DNA of 64,000 nucleotides from Lentzea alba (GCF_011067745.1 NZ_JAAMPJ010000006.1:287019-351018); one strand, 5' to 3'. Shown: positions 24,672-33,618, numbered from the stretch's first letter. Notes: generated from the letters alone by a model not told the origin. Numbers and translations are program-made.

Positions 24672-26696
24672 ATGATCCCTCTGCCACTCGTCAACCATCG
24701 TGTCGGCAGAGCAGCGGTGACATGCGAATACCGCTGCGGGGACGCGTGCTTCCACGACGTCCCGAACACCTCTGACAACCCCTACTTCGGTGATCTGGTC
24801 AGCCGCCGCACCGCGCTCAAGGCCGGTGCGGTGGTCGCCGCCGCCGCGACCGTCGCGATGCCGGCCACCGCGGCCGCCGCGCCTGCCGCGCCCGAGTCCA
24901 AGGGCCGCCCACCCAGGGGACTCGACTTCAAGCCCGTCGAGGTCAACACCAAGGACGAGGTCGTCGTCCCCGAGGGGTACGAGCAGGGGATCGTGATCCG
25001 CTGGGGCGACCCGCTCTTCCCCGGCGTTCCGGAGTTCGACTTCGACAACCAGACCGCCGCGAAGCAGGAGAAGCAGTTCGGCTTCAACTGCGACTTCGCC
25101 GCGATCCTGCCGCTGGACCCGTTGGAACTGACCGGGATCATGGTCACCAACCACGAGTACACCAGCGAGCCGTTCATGTTCCGCGGCTACAACGCCGCGA
25201 ACCCCACCGAGGAACAGGTCAAGATCGCCTGGGCCGCGCACGGCCTCTCGGTGTTCATGATCAAGCGCTCGCTGTTCTCCGGGCACTACCGGCCGCGGTT
25301 CAGCAAGTACAACCGCCGCATCACGCTGAACACGCCGTTCGAGGTGCGCGGTCCGGCCGCGGGCAGCGACCTGTTGAAGACCTCCGTCGACCCGACCGGC
25401 AAGAAGGTCTTCGGCACGATCAACAACTGCGCCGGCGGCGTCACGCCGTGGGGCACGATCCTGTCCGGCGAGGAGAACTTCAACCAGTACTTCGCCAACG
25501 CCGCCGGCCGCAACGATCCCAGGCTCACCCGCTACGGCGTCACCGGCACCGCGACCACGCGCAAGTGGGAGCGCTTCGACAAGCGCTGGGACCTCGCGCA
25601 GGAACCCAACGAGGTCAACAGGTTCGGCTGGATCATCGAGCTCGACCCCAACGACCCGGACTCGACGCCGATCAAGCACACCGCGCTCGGCCGGTTCAAG
25701 CACGAGACCGCGAACATCCGTGTCGCCGACGACGGCCGGGTGGTCGCGTACTCCGGTGACGACGAGCGGTTCGAGTACATCTACAAGTTCATCTCGAACG
25801 GCAAGATGAAGCGCGGCAACAGCAAGGCCGCGCGCCGTCACAACATGACGTTGCTCGACGACGGCACGCTCTACGTCGCGCGCTTCAAGGGCGACAGCCC
25901 GGCGAGCGAGATCGACGGCACCGGAAAGCTGCCCAGCGACGGGAAGTTCGACGGCACCGGCGAGTGGATCCCGTTGGCGGCGGGCAAGAAGTCCTTCGTG
26001 CCCGGTATGACCGCCGAAGAGGTGTACGTCTTCACGCGCATCGCGGCGGACAAGGTCGGCGCGACCAAGATGGACCGTCCCGAGGACATCCAGTGCCACC
26101 CGCGCACCGGCACTGTCTACTGTGCGCTCAGCAACAACGTCGAGCGCGGCGTCACCCCGGGCAAGGAAGGCGCGACCGAGCCGAACCCGCGGGTGAACAA
26201 CCGGCACGGGCAGGTGCTGGAGCTCACCGAACGCCGCGGCGACGCGCTCGCGCTGACGTTCAACTGGGGCCTGTTCCTGGTGTGCGGCTTCCCCGACGAC
26301 CCGAACACGTACTTCGGCGGGTACGACAAGTCGCAGGTGAGCCCGATCTCCAGTCCGGACAACGTGGCGTTCGACCGGTACGGCAACCTGTGGATCTCCA
26401 CGGACGCCGACGGCAAGCTCGACGGACTCAACGACGGCCTCTACGGGGTGCCGCTGGAAGGTCCGGAACGCGGTCACCTCAAGCTGTTCCTCACGGTGCC
26501 GCGCGGTGGCGAGACCTGCGGTCCGATCATCGGCGAGCGGGTGATCACCGTGTGCGTCCAGCACCCCGGTGAGGTGGACGGCGCGAGTGCCGACAAGCCC
26601 GTCTCCAACTGGCCGGACCGGGGCACCTCGCGGCCGCGTCCGTCGGTCGTCGCGGTGTGGCGCAAGGGCCGTCGTCAGCTGGGTGAAATCGGTTGA
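24672..26696 (+). CDS. PhoX-family alkaline phosphatase (DUF839), Tat-exported, copy 1
   Basis: 674 aa. PhoX enzymes are Ca/Fe-dependent phosphomonoesterases exported by Tat to release phosphate from organic esters. The N terminus carries the twin-arginine motif SRRTALKAG near 37, preceded by a conserved CEYRCGDAC segment, then an Ala-rich hydrophobic stretch. Family stretches include VTNHEYT near 159, CAGGVTPWGTILSGEENFNQYF near 254-275, a GRFKHE metal-site segment near 337 and DRPEDIQ near 470. GGAGG is 7 nt from ATG 24672. It is a close paralogue of the next gene. Confidence 0.93.
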   Translation: MIPLPLVNHRVGRAAVTCEYRCGDACFHDVPNTSDNPYFGDLVSRRTALKAGAVVAAAATVAMPATAAAAPAAPESKGRPPRGLDFKPVEVNTKDEVVVPEGYEQGIVIRWGDPLFPGVPEFDFDNQTAAKQEKQFGFNCDFAAILPLDPLELTGIMVTNHEYTSEPFMFRGYNAANPTEEQVKIAWAAHGLSVFMIKRSLFSGHYRPRFSKYNRRITLNTPFEVRGPAAGSDLLKTSVDPTGKKVFGTINNCAGGVTPWGTILSGEENFNQYFANAAGRNDPRLTRYGVTGTATTRKWERFDKRWDLAQEPNEVNRFGWIIELDPNDPDSTPIKHTALGRFKHETANIRVADDGRVVAYSGDDERFEYIYKFISNGKMKRGNSKAARRHNMTLLDDGTLYVARFKGDSPASEIDGTGKLPSDGKFDGTGEWIPLAAGKKSFVPGMTAEEVYVFTRIAADKVGATKMDRPEDIQCHPRTGTVYCALSNNVERGVTPGKEGATEPNPRVNNRHGQVLELTERRGDALALTFNWGLFLVCGFPDDPNTYFGGYDKSQVSPISSPDNVAFDRYGNLWISTDADGKLDGLNDGLYGVPLEGPERGHLKLFLTVPRGGETCGPIIGERVITVCVQHPGEVDGASADKPVSNWPDRGTSRPRPSVVAVWRKGRRQLGEIG

Positions 26697-26733
26697 TCAC
26701 CCTGCGTGCCCTGATCGTTCGGGTGTAGCGCGT

Positions 26734-26768
26734 GTTCGCCTGCCGTTCATCTCGTGGACGGCAGGCGA
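26734..26768 (+). terminator. Hairpin between the two phoX genes, with PHO-box-like repeat
   Basis: Perfect 11-bp stem TCGCCTGCCGT / ACGGCAGGCGA (26736-26746 and 26758-26768), about 40 bp past the first PhoX stop, is a likely terminator. Its left arm overlaps two 11-nt units, GTTCGCCTGCC and GTTCATCTCGT (26734-26755), that resemble actinomycete PhoP boxes. They lie about 70 bp before the second PhoX start. Confidence 0.55.
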
Positions 26769-26825
26769 TCTCGTTGGGCTCTTAGTTTCGGCCAGTTCCC
26801 ACACTGACCGATCTCGGAGGCCTGC

Positions 26826-28919
26826 GTGTCCTCACCCACCGATCGGGGCCGCCGCCTGCTGCCCCTGCTCCCGACGAACCACCCGCTCGGGCGTCAGGCC
26901 ATCACCTGCGAGTTCCGCTGCGGCAACGCGTGTGCGCACGAGGCGCCCAACTCTTCGCGCAACGCGTACTTCGGCGACGTCGTCCAGGAGGTCGTGAGCC
27001 GCCGCGGCATGCTGAAGGCCGGCGCGGTCGTCGCGGTCGCGGGCGCCGGTGCGCTCGCCATGTCCGGTTCGGCCGCCGCTGCTCCGGTCGACGTCGACGT
27101 CGACCTGAACCTCGGCTTCGGCAACAACAAGGACGGGCTCAACTTCGAGCCGGTGGCGCCCAACACCCTCGACCAGGTCACGGTGCCGAAGGGGTTCCAG
27201 CAGGACGTCGTGATCCGCTGGGGTGACGCGGTGCTGCCGGACGCGCCGAAGTTCGACTTCGACAACCAGACGCCCGAGGCGCAGGCCAAGCAGTTCGGCT
27301 TCAACAACGACTTCTGCGGCCTCGTCCCGGTGCCCGGTTCCTGGGACAGTTGGCTCATGGTGAGCAACCACGAGTACACGACCGAGTCGGCCATGTTCAA
27401 GGACTGGGCGCCGGACAAGATCACCGAGAAGCACGCCAAGATCGCGTGGGCCGCGCACGGCCTCTCGGTCGTGATGGTCGACCGCGACCACCGCACCGGC
27501 AAGCTCGTCGTCTGCAAGGACGACATGAAGAAGTACAACCGCCGGATCACGCTCACCACGCCGTTCGAGGTGCGTGGCCCCGCCGCCGGGTCGAAGTTCC
27601 TCAAGACCTCCGCCGACCCGACGGGCAAGAAGGTCCTGGGCACGCAGAACAACTGTGCCGGCGGCGTCACGCCGTGGGGCACGATCCTGTCCGGCGAGGA
27701 GAACTTCAACCAGTACTTCGCCAACGGCGGCCTGGTCACCGACCCGGACACCAAGGCCAAGTTCGCCCGCTACGGCATCAGCGGCGGCGCGTCGCTGCGC
27801 AAGTGGGAGAACTTCGACAAGCGCTTCGATCTGGTCCAGGAACCCAACGAGGCCAACAGGTTCGGCTGGATCGTCGAGATCGACCCGCTCGACCCCAAGT
27901 CGACGCCGGTCAAGCACACCGCGCTCGGTCGTTTCAAGCACGAGGGCGCGAACGTCATCGTCGCCAAGGACGGCCGTGTCGTCGCGTACATGGGTGACGA
28001 CGAGCGCTTCGACTACATGTACAAGTTCGTCACGGACGAGCGCATGCAGAAGGGCGACTCGAAGCGCGCCCGCGAGCACAACAAGCGCCTGCTGGACAAG
28101 GGCACGCTCTACGTCGCCAAGTTCACCGGCGACAGCCCGGCCGCAGAGATCGACGGCACCGGCAAGCTCCCCGCGGACGGCGAGTTCGACGGCTCGGGTG
28201 AGTGGATCGCACTGGCGCACAACGACAAGTCGTTCGTGCCGGGCTTCACCGCCGAAGAGGTCTACGTCTTCACGCGCCTCGCCGCGGACAAGATGGGCGC
28301 CACGAAGATGGACCGCCCGGAGGACGTCGAGCCCTCGACGCACAACCGCCGGATCTACGCCGCGCTGACCAACAACACCGATCGCGGCAAGGCGGGCAAG
28401 GAAGGCCCGACCGAGATCAACCCGCGCAACGGCAACAAGCACGGCCACGTCCTGGAGATCGAGGAGCGCCGCGGCGACAACACGGCGCTGACGTTCTCGT
28501 GGAAGCTGCTGCTGGTCTGCGGTGACCCCAAGGACCCCGGCACGTACTTCGGCGGCTTCGACAAGTCGCAGGTCAGCCCGATCTCGTGCCCGGACAACGT
28601 CGCGTTCGACTCGCACGGCAACCTGTGGATCTCCACGGACGGCAACGCCCTGGGATCCAACGACGGTCTGTTCGCGGTGCCCGTCTCCGGCAAGCGCCGC
28701 GGGCAGGTGAAGCAGTTCCTCACCGTGCCCAGGGGTGCGGAGACCTGCGGCCCGGTCATCACCGAGGACTTCGTGCTGGTGTCCGTGCAGCACCCCGGTG
28801 AGATCGACGGGGCGTCGGCGAACAACCCGCTCTCGCACTGGCCGGACGGCGGCACCTCGCAACCGCGTCCGTCCGTCGCGGTGGTGTGGCGCAAGGACCG
28901 TCGCAAGATCTGCGACTGA
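26826..28919 (+). CDS. PhoX-family alkaline phosphatase (DUF839), Tat-exported, copy 2
   Basis: 697 aa paralogue of the upstream gene, similar along its whole length. The Tat motif is SRRGMLKAG near 59, after the same CEFRCGNAC segment; the insertion of DVDVDLNLGFGNN after the signal is specific to this copy. Shared stretches are NHEYTTESAMF, CAGGVTPWGTILSGEENFNQYF, RFKHEGAN and DRPEDVE. GTG 26826 follows CGGAGG with 5 nt spacing. The role is the same: extracellular phosphate scavenging. Divergence between copies in loop lengths could mean different substrates or regulation. Confidence 0.93.
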   Translation: MSSPTDRGRRLLPLLPTNHPLGRQAITCEFRCGNACAHEAPNSSRNAYFGDVVQEVVSRRGMLKAGAVVAVAGAGALAMSGSAAAAPVDVDVDLNLGFGNNKDGLNFEPVAPNTLDQVTVPKGFQQDVVIRWGDAVLPDAPKFDFDNQTPEAQAKQFGFNNDFCGLVPVPGSWDSWLMVSNHEYTTESAMFKDWAPDKITEKHAKIAWAAHGLSVVMVDRDHRTGKLVVCKDDMKKYNRRITLTTPFEVRGPAAGSKFLKTSADPTGKKVLGTQNNCAGGVTPWGTILSGEENFNQYFANGGLVTDPDTKAKFARYGISGGASLRKWENFDKRFDLVQEPNEANRFGWIVEIDPLDPKSTPVKHTALGRFKHEGANVIVAKDGRVVAYMGDDERFDYMYKFVTDERMQKGDSKRAREHNKRLLDKGTLYVAKFTGDSPAAEIDGTGKLPADGEFDGSGEWIALAHNDKSFVPGFTAEEVYVFTRLAADKMGATKMDRPEDVEPSTHNRRIYAALTNNTDRGKAGKEGPTEINPRNGNKHGHVLEIEERRGDNTALTFSWKLLLVCGDPKDPGTYFGGFDKSQVSPISCPDNVAFDSHGNLWISTDGNALGSNDGLFAVPVSGKRRGQVKQFLTVPRGAETCGPVITEDFVLVSVQHPGEIDGASANNPLSHWPDGGTSQPRPSVAVVWRKDRRKICD

Positions 28920-28960
28920 CGCACGGTAGGCACCGTCTCACTTGGTGGAGTCGTTTGAAC

Positions 28961-29001
28961 CGGTGCAGCCATCAGTACGTTTTACACAGGTGGCTGCACC
29001 G
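28961..29001 (+). terminator. Terminator-type hairpin after phoX-2
   Basis: Perfect 11-bp stem CGGTGCAGCCA / TGGCTGCACCG with a 19-nt loop, 41 bp past the second PhoX stop. A smaller hairpin ACGGT / ACCGT lies at 28923-28936. Confidence 0.6.
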
Positions 29002-29053
29002 CGGACGGCCAAGACACGTCGCACTGTCTGTTCTGTCCACATTGGAGTGAGTG

Positions 29054-29593
29054 ATGAAACGTGCTCATCTCGTGCTCGTTGCCACAACTCTGCTCAGCGT
29101 CGCCGCAGGAAGCGTCGCATCCACCGCCGCATCAACGCCAGAGGCCATGAACGGATCCGACGCGAGGGTCGCACCCGCGGTTCAGGTCCCGCCTGGCAAC
29201 AAGCTCGTCGCAAAGTTCTACGCCAAGGGCGTGCAGACCTACAGCTGCACAGCGGGAGCCTGGAAGGGTCTGGAACCCGCCGCCACCCTGGCAGACCGTC
29301 TCGGCCGTGCGGTCGCTCTGCACTCGCGCGGCCCGATCTGGGTGTCCACCGTCGACGGCAGCGCGGTCGAGGCCGCCCCGGTCGACGGCGCCCGCAACGA
29401 GGTGCCCGGAGCGGTTCCGGAGCTTCTGCTGAAAGCCAAGTCGACCAGGGGCGCCGGCACGTTCGCCGGCGTCAGCTACGTGCAGCGCCTCGCCACCAAG
29501 GGCGGTCTCGCACCGGCAGGCGGTTGTACCGAAGGCGCCCAGACCTCCGTGCATTACGAGGCGCTCTACACCTTCTCCGTCCCCGCCCGCTGA
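29054..29593 (+). CDS. Secreted DUF3455-type protein
   Basis: 179 aa. A signal peptide (about 1-26) is followed by one compact domain with VPPGNKLVAKFYAKGVQTYSC near the start, GPIWVSTVDGS and a YVQRLATKGGLAPAGGC segment. These are typical of DUF3455 proteins, found secreted in bacteria and fungi without an assigned activity. Two Cys likely form a disulfide. The ATG follows TTGGAGTGAGTG, giving a good ribosome-binding site. Its 3' end overlaps the convergent MFS gene by 28 bp. Confidence 0.8.
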   Translation: MKRAHLVLVATTLLSVAAGSVASTAASTPEAMNGSDARVAPAVQVPPGNKLVAKFYAKGVQTYSCTAGAWKGLEPAATLADRLGRAVALHSRGPIWVSTVDGSAVEAAPVDGARNEVPGAVPELLLKAKSTRGAGTFAGVSYVQRLATKGGLAPAGGCTEGAQTSVHYEALYTFSVPAR

Positions 29594-30741
29594 ACCAGGG
29601 CGACCACCGCCGCGCTGACCATCGTGATGCCGACGACCCAGAGGCCGGTCTTCTGGGTCCCGGTCAGGTCGCGCAACCACCCAGTCACGTAAGGAGCGAC
29701 GAACCCGCTCACGTTGCCCAGTGAGTTGATCAACGCGATCCCGCCCGCCGCGGCCGTGCCGCCCAGAAAACTCGTGGGAAGCGCCCAGAACGTGGGCAGG
29801 GCAGCGCACACACCGATCGCGCACACGCTCACCGCGACCATCGCGGCGATCGGGTTGTCGAGGTAGAGCGCCACCGGAATCGCCGCTCCGCCGAGCAACA
29901 TCGGCGCGGCGACGTGCCACTTCCGTTCTCCGGTGCGGTCGCCGTGCCTGGCCCACAGGATCATGGCGACCGCGCCGAGGACGTACGGAATCGCGTTGAT
30001 CAGCCCGCGCTCGACGATGTTCGCCTCCGGCGCGAGCCCCTTGATGATCGTCGGCAGGAAGAACCCCAGCGTGTACAGCCCGTACACGATCCCGAAGTAC
30101 ACGAAGCTCAACGCCAGCACTCGCGGGTGCGTGAGGGCCTTCTTGAGCGGCCAGTGCTCCTTCTGCGGTTCCTCGATCGCCGTCTCGGGCTTGTCCGGCA
30201 ACCAGAACCACGTCACGAACGCCAGCGCGATCGCCGGCAGCCCCTCGATCAGGAACATGGTGCGCCAGTCGGTCCACTGGATCAGCAACCCGCTGAACGT
30301 GGCCCCGAGCGCCGTCGAGATCGGCACCGCGACCATGAACAGCGCGACGATCCGCGCCCGCTCCTTCTCCGGGTACCAGTACGTCAGGTACAGGATGATC
30401 CCGGGGAAGAACCCGGCCTCCGCCACCCCGAGCAGGAACCGCAGGACGATCAGCACGGTCCCGTTGGGCACGAACGCCATGGCCGTGGCCACGATCCCCC
30501 AGCTGATCATGATCCGGGCGATCCACCGCCGCGCCCCGAACCTGTGCAACGCCAGGTTGCTGGGCACCTCGAGGATCAGGTACCCGATGAAGAACACCCC
30601 GGACGCGAACCCGAACACCGTCGCCGAGAGCTTCAACTCCTCCGACATGCCGTTGGGCCCGGCGAACCCGATGTTGACCCGGTCGAGGTAGTTGATGAAG
30701 TAGAGCAGGCAGAGATACGGGAGGATGAGCTTCTTGGGCAC
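29566..30741 (-). CDS. MFS transporter, anion:cation symporter (ACS) type
   Basis: 391 aa, about 12 helices. The N terminus LPYLCLLYFINYLDRVNIGFAGP is diagnostic of the ACS group (tartrate, phthalate, glucarate and related organic anions), with GVAEAGFFPGIILYLTYWYP near 100-120 and NPIAAMVAVSVCAIG later. It imports an organic acid with protons; the exact substrate is unknown. GTG 30741 is only 14 bp from the divergent SDR start, so both mRNAs may be leaderless or nearly so. It may supply the substrate of the SDR. Confidence 0.87.
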   Translation of the reverse strand: MPKKLILPYLCLLYFINYLDRVNIGFAGPNGMSEELKLSATVFGFASGVFFIGYLILEVPSNLALHRFGARRWIARIMISWGIVATAMAFVPNGTVLIVLRFLLGVAEAGFFPGIILYLTYWYPEKERARIVALFMVAVPISTALGATFSGLLIQWTDWRTMFLIEGLPAIALAFVTWFWLPDKPETAIEEPQKEHWPLKKALTHPRVLALSFVYFGIVYGLYTLGFFLPTIIKGLAPEANIVERGLINAIPYVLGAVAMILWARHGDRTGERKWHVAAPMLLGGAAIPVALYLDNPIAAMVAVSVCAIGVCAALPTFWALPTSFLGGTAAAGGIALINSLGNVSGFVAPYVTGWLRDLTGTQKTGLWVVGITMVSAAVVALVQRAGTEKV

Positions 30742-30755
30742 GTTATGTTTCCCCC

Positions 30756-31433
30756 ATGAGTGATCGTCCGGTCGCCCTCGTCACCGGGGCATCCAGCGGA
30801 ATCGGCTCGGCCATCGCCAGAAGTCTGGCCCCGACTCACGATCTTCTGCTAGGCGGACGTGACGAAACGTCCCTGTCCGTGCTGGCTGCGGAACTCCCCG
30901 GCGCGACCGCCTGGCCGTTCGACCTGACGAACGTGGCCTCGGCCGACCTGGGCGCCGTCTCGCGCCTCGACGTGATCGTCCACAGCGCCGGCATCGCCCT
31001 CCTGGGCCCGCTGTCCGAGGCCTCCCAGGACGACTGGCGCCACACGTTCGACGTGAACGTCTTCGCCGTAGCCGAACTGACCAACCTGGTCCTGCCACAA
31101 CTCCGCGCCGCCTCCGGCCACGTGGTGCTCATCAACTCGGGCGCCGGCCTGAACGCGAACCCGGGCTGGGGCGTCTACGCGGCGTCGAAGTTCGCGCTGC
31201 GGGCCTACGCCGACGCACTGCGCGGCGACGAGCCGACGTTGCGGGTGACCACGGTCTACCCCGGCCGCACGGCCACGCCGATGCAGGAGGACGTCCGACG
31301 CCAGGAGGGCGGCGAGTACGACCCGTCGAAGTACCTCGACCCGGCCTCGCTGGGGCGCGCGGTGGCGTCGGCCGTGCTGGCGACGCCCGACGCCCACATC
31401 ACCGAGATCAACGTGCGGTCGCGGCCGCACTGA
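30756..31433 (+). CDS. Short-chain dehydrogenase/reductase (SDR)
   Basis: 225 aa. VTGASSGIGSAIA (about 9-21) is the NAD(P)-binding motif, HSAGIALLGP replaces the usual NNAG, catalytic Ser is in INSGAGLN and YAASKFALRAYAD is the Tyr/Lys active site. GGRDE after strand 2 suggests NADP. The C terminus is typical of oxidoreductases that reduce small carbonyl compounds. It is divergent from the ACS transporter with a 14-bp gap. Substrate unknown. Confidence 0.9.
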   Translation: MSDRPVALVTGASSGIGSAIARSLAPTHDLLLGGRDETSLSVLAAELPGATAWPFDLTNVASADLGAVSRLDVIVHSAGIALLGPLSEASQDDWRHTFDVNVFAVAELTNLVLPQLRAASGHVVLINSGAGLNANPGWGVYAASKFALRAYADALRGDEPTLRVTTVYPGRTATPMQEDVRRQEGGEYDPSKYLDPASLGRAVASAVLATPDAHITEINVRSRPH

Positions 31434-31501
31434 AGTTGTCCACAGATCCATCAACAGCCTGTGGTCAGCTGTAACGGACAGTAAAATTAACATTGGGGGA
31501 A
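31434..31501. promoter_or_regulatory. AT-richer stretch with a DnaA-box match and promoter-like sequence
   Basis: After the SDR stop, TTGTCCACA (31436-31444) is an exact match to the actinomycete DnaA-box consensus. TAAAAT (31482-31487) and TTGGGGGA (31494-31501) look like a -10 element and ribosome-binding leader of a gene that is no longer present, because only remnant sequence follows. Confidence 0.35.
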
Positions 31502-31595
31502 CCCGGCGCGCATCTGCTGCTGCGCGCCGCTAACGGCTGTTATGCACTCCGCAGCCGGGCTGTCACGTGGTGACGCCCGCGTGCGTCTCGCGCCG
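31502..31595 (-). pseudogene. Decayed copy of the 3' end of the neighbouring amidohydrolase gene
   Basis: This 94-bp stretch aligns at roughly 75-80 percent with 32072-32163, which holds the last codons and terminator of the amidohydrolase gene. The last residues are recognisable on the minus strand (REAQAGV becoming RETHAGV, then LRSA and a TAA stop) but a 1-nt loss shifts the frame. Its downstream hairpin, GGCGCGCA / TGCGCGCC (31505-31512 and 31521-31528), is intact and perfect. It is a relic of a tandem or insertion-linked duplication. Confidence 0.6.
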
Positions 31596-31679
31596 GTGTG
31601 TCAGGGCCGACCTACCCCAGGGCCCCGGCAAAGTCCCGTCAGCCCATCCGCCTGGCTGCCGATGGCGTGTGCAAGTACC

Positions 31680-31882
31680 GAGCCTTTTCCATCCTGTTTC
31701 AGCTGGTCATGCCCATCGGAACGAGAATGTCGGGCTGGTCGCGCTCTCATGGTGTTGGTGAGGGAAGTTGGTAGTAGCTGGCGTGATCAGCAAACGCTTG
31801 CGTCGGCAGTTTTCTACTACCATCTCGCCATCTGCTGGTGAGGGAACATCGCGGACCAGCACGAACAAGTTGGAAAAGGCTC
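31680..31882. repeat. About 200-bp inverted-repeat element (MITE-like or structured RNA)
   Basis: The ends are perfect 12-bp inverted repeats GAGCCTTTTCCA (31680-31691) and TGGAAAAGGCTC (31871-31882). Ten nt inside each end come GCTGGTC and GACCAGC, also complementary. Internally, GGTAGTAG pairs with CTACTACC, and GGTGAGGGAA occurs twice. No gene of credible coding quality lies inside. A second, separate hairpin CATGTTCG / CGAACATG sits at 31933-31956. The whole 31.6-32.05 kb stretch has lower GC than its surroundings. A nonautonomous mobile element or a folded transcript are both possible. Confidence 0.5.
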
Positions 31883-32106
31883 ACCACCAACTGGCCTTGT
31901 CGATCCCGCCGCCATACCGCTCCCAGCTCAGTCATGTTCGGTAACTGTCGAACATGTTGGGTGTAGTCAGCGGCGATTTGATCAAGGGTTGGTAGTACTT
32001 GCAGACGCCTACCAGCAGAAACGACTTGCCGGGGCCCTGTCCCTCCCCGCCACGTGGTTGCCGAGCCGGAGCCCGGCGCGCACCTGCTGCGCGCTACTAA
32101 CGCCCC

Positions 32107-33411
32107 CTATGCGCTCCGCAGTCGACCAGCCACCGCGTTCACGCCCGCCTGCGCCTCCCGCCGATCCACACGGGTGGACTCCCCGCCGGCCACGACGTGC
32201 TCCCCACCCACCCACACGTCGGTGACCCGCCGCGACCCGGACCCCCACACCAGGTTCGCCAGCAGCTGCGCGTCCGGCGCGTCCAACCCGGTCGCGAACG
32301 CCGGGTCGTCCGCGGCGATGTGCACGACATCGCCCCACCGCCCGGCCTCCAGCGAACCGATGTCGGTACGCCCCAGCGCCGACGCCCCACCCCGAGTCGC
32401 CATCAGCAACGCCTGCGCCGCCCCGAGCACCGTTGCGTCCATTTTGGACACCCGCGCGAACAGTCCGGCCAGCCGAGCTTCCTCGAACAGGTCCAGGTCG
32501 TCGTTGGACGCCGGCCCGTCCGTGCCCAGCCCGACCGACACCCCGGCGGCCAGCATCTCCGGCACGCGCGCGATTCCCGAGGCCAGCTTCGCGTTCGAGC
32601 CGGGGCAGTGCGCCACGCCGACGCCGAACGACGCGTACAGCGCGATGTCGTCGTCGGACAGGTGCACGGAGTGTGCGGACAGGACGCGCCCACCCAGCAC
32701 GTCCGAAGCCTTCAGCAACGCCGGCACCGAGCCGTACTCCGCTCGCTGTGCCTCGTCCTCGAACGGCGACTCGGCGACGTGCACCATCAGCAGCGCCCCG
32801 CGAGCTCGCGCCTCGACAGCCACTGCGGTGAGCTGGGCGGCGGACAGCGTGTAGGCGGAGTGCGGGCCGTACGCCAGCTCGATCCGGCCGTCCGCGGAAA
32901 CCAGCCCGTCGGCGTCGATCCACGTGGAGATCTCGTCGGTCAGCGAGCGCCACGACATGCCCGGCACGTCGAGGATCGCGCCGCCGAACACCACGCGCGA
33001 GCCGGCGGCCCGCACCGAAGACACCAGCTCGGGGCCGTGGAAGTACATCTCGGCGGAGGTCGTCACGCCGTGCCGCAGCATCTCGACGGCGCCGAGCAGC
33101 ATGCCCGTGCCGACGTCGGCGGCGGTCATTCGTGCCTCGTTCGGCCACATCTGCTCCTGCAGCCAGCGCAGCAGCGGCAGGTCGGAGCCCAGGCCGCGCA
33201 GCACCGTCATCGGGCTGTGCGCGTGGGTGTTCACGAGGCCCGGCAGGAGGATGCCGGACAACGAACGGACCTCGCCGTCGAACGCGGGTGCGTCAGCGGC
33301 ACCACCCACGTAGGTGATGCGGCCGTCGACGACGTCCACGACCGCGTCCCTCAGCACGGAGCAGGACGGGTCGCAGGGCAGGACCACCGGGGCGTGGAGG
33401 CGCAGTGACAT
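32107..33411 (-). CDS. Amidohydrolase, SAH/MTA deaminase (chlorohydrolase-like) family
   Basis: 434 aa metal-dependent hydrolase. The metal motif NTHAHSPMT lies near 58, then HVAES near 208, SAHSVHLS near 238 and GTDGPASNDDLD near 294. These fit the TrzN/SsnA/MtaD subgroup that deaminates or dechlorinates purine- or triazine-like substrates such as S-adenosylhomocysteine or methylthioadenosine. Start ATG 33411 (MSLRLHAPVVLP) is chosen from the family N terminus; an upstream extension is Arg/Pro-rich noise. The 3' end is the source of the decayed duplicate at 31502. Confidence 0.88.
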   Translation of the reverse strand: MSLRLHAPVVLPCDPSCSVLRDAVVDVVDGRITYVGGAADAPAFDGEVRSLSGILLPGLVNTHAHSPMTVLRGLGSDLPLLRWLQEQMWPNEARMTAADVGTGMLLGAVEMLRHGVTTSAEMYFHGPELVSSVRAAGSRVVFGGAILDVPGMSWRSLTDEISTWIDADGLVSADGRIELAYGPHSAYTLSAAQLTAVAVEARARGALLMVHVAESPFEDEAQRAEYGSVPALLKASDVLGGRVLSAHSVHLSDDDIALYASFGVGVAHCPGSNAKLASGIARVPEMLAAGVSVGLGTDGPASNDDLDLFEEARLAGLFARVSKMDATVLGAAQALLMATRGGASALGRTDIGSLEAGRWGDVVHIAADDPAFATGLDAPDAQLLANLVWGSGSRRVTDVWVGGEHVVAGGESTRVDRREAQAGVNAVAGRLRSA

Positions 33412-33618
33412 GCGGAGAATCCTGCCACTGTGATGCCGATCACAAGCATGCATGGATCCGCGAAGCGTGGGAATCCTCGTTCTGTCGGGCGCGGGCCGAC
33501 CCCCAGGGTCCGCCCCGGCCAAAAACTTCTCCCTGACCAAGGGGCTCGCCGAGCACTAACCGGCGGGCCCTTTGTGCTTCCCGAGCAACCAACACGAGAG
33601 CGGGGACGTCACAAGATC
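33412..33618. other. Gap upstream of the amidohydrolase, with a terminator-like hairpin
   Basis: A stem of GGGGCTCGCCG against CGGCGGGCCC with one bulge (33541-33570) is followed by TTT on the plus strand. It could end an antisense or small transcript on the plus strand, or the minus-strand transcript of the kinase. An open frame of 30 codons (GTG 33468, ending FSLTKGLAEH) stops inside the hairpin; I do not call it a gene. Confidence 0.35.

Noticed and set aside
26832..28862. A 676-codon minus-strand frame opposite the second PhoX gene
   Set aside because: Antisense shadow; a similar one occurs opposite the first PhoX gene (24627-26564). Tat-PhoX on the plus strand is certain.
31747..31935. 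62-codon minus-strand frame as a transposase remnant
   Set aside because: No similarity to a transposase or recombinase could be recognised, so I describe the region only as an inverted-repeat element.
33468..33559. 30-codon frame ending FSLTKGLAEH as a gene
   Set aside because: No ribosome-binding site and the stop lies inside a hairpin; kept only as a note.
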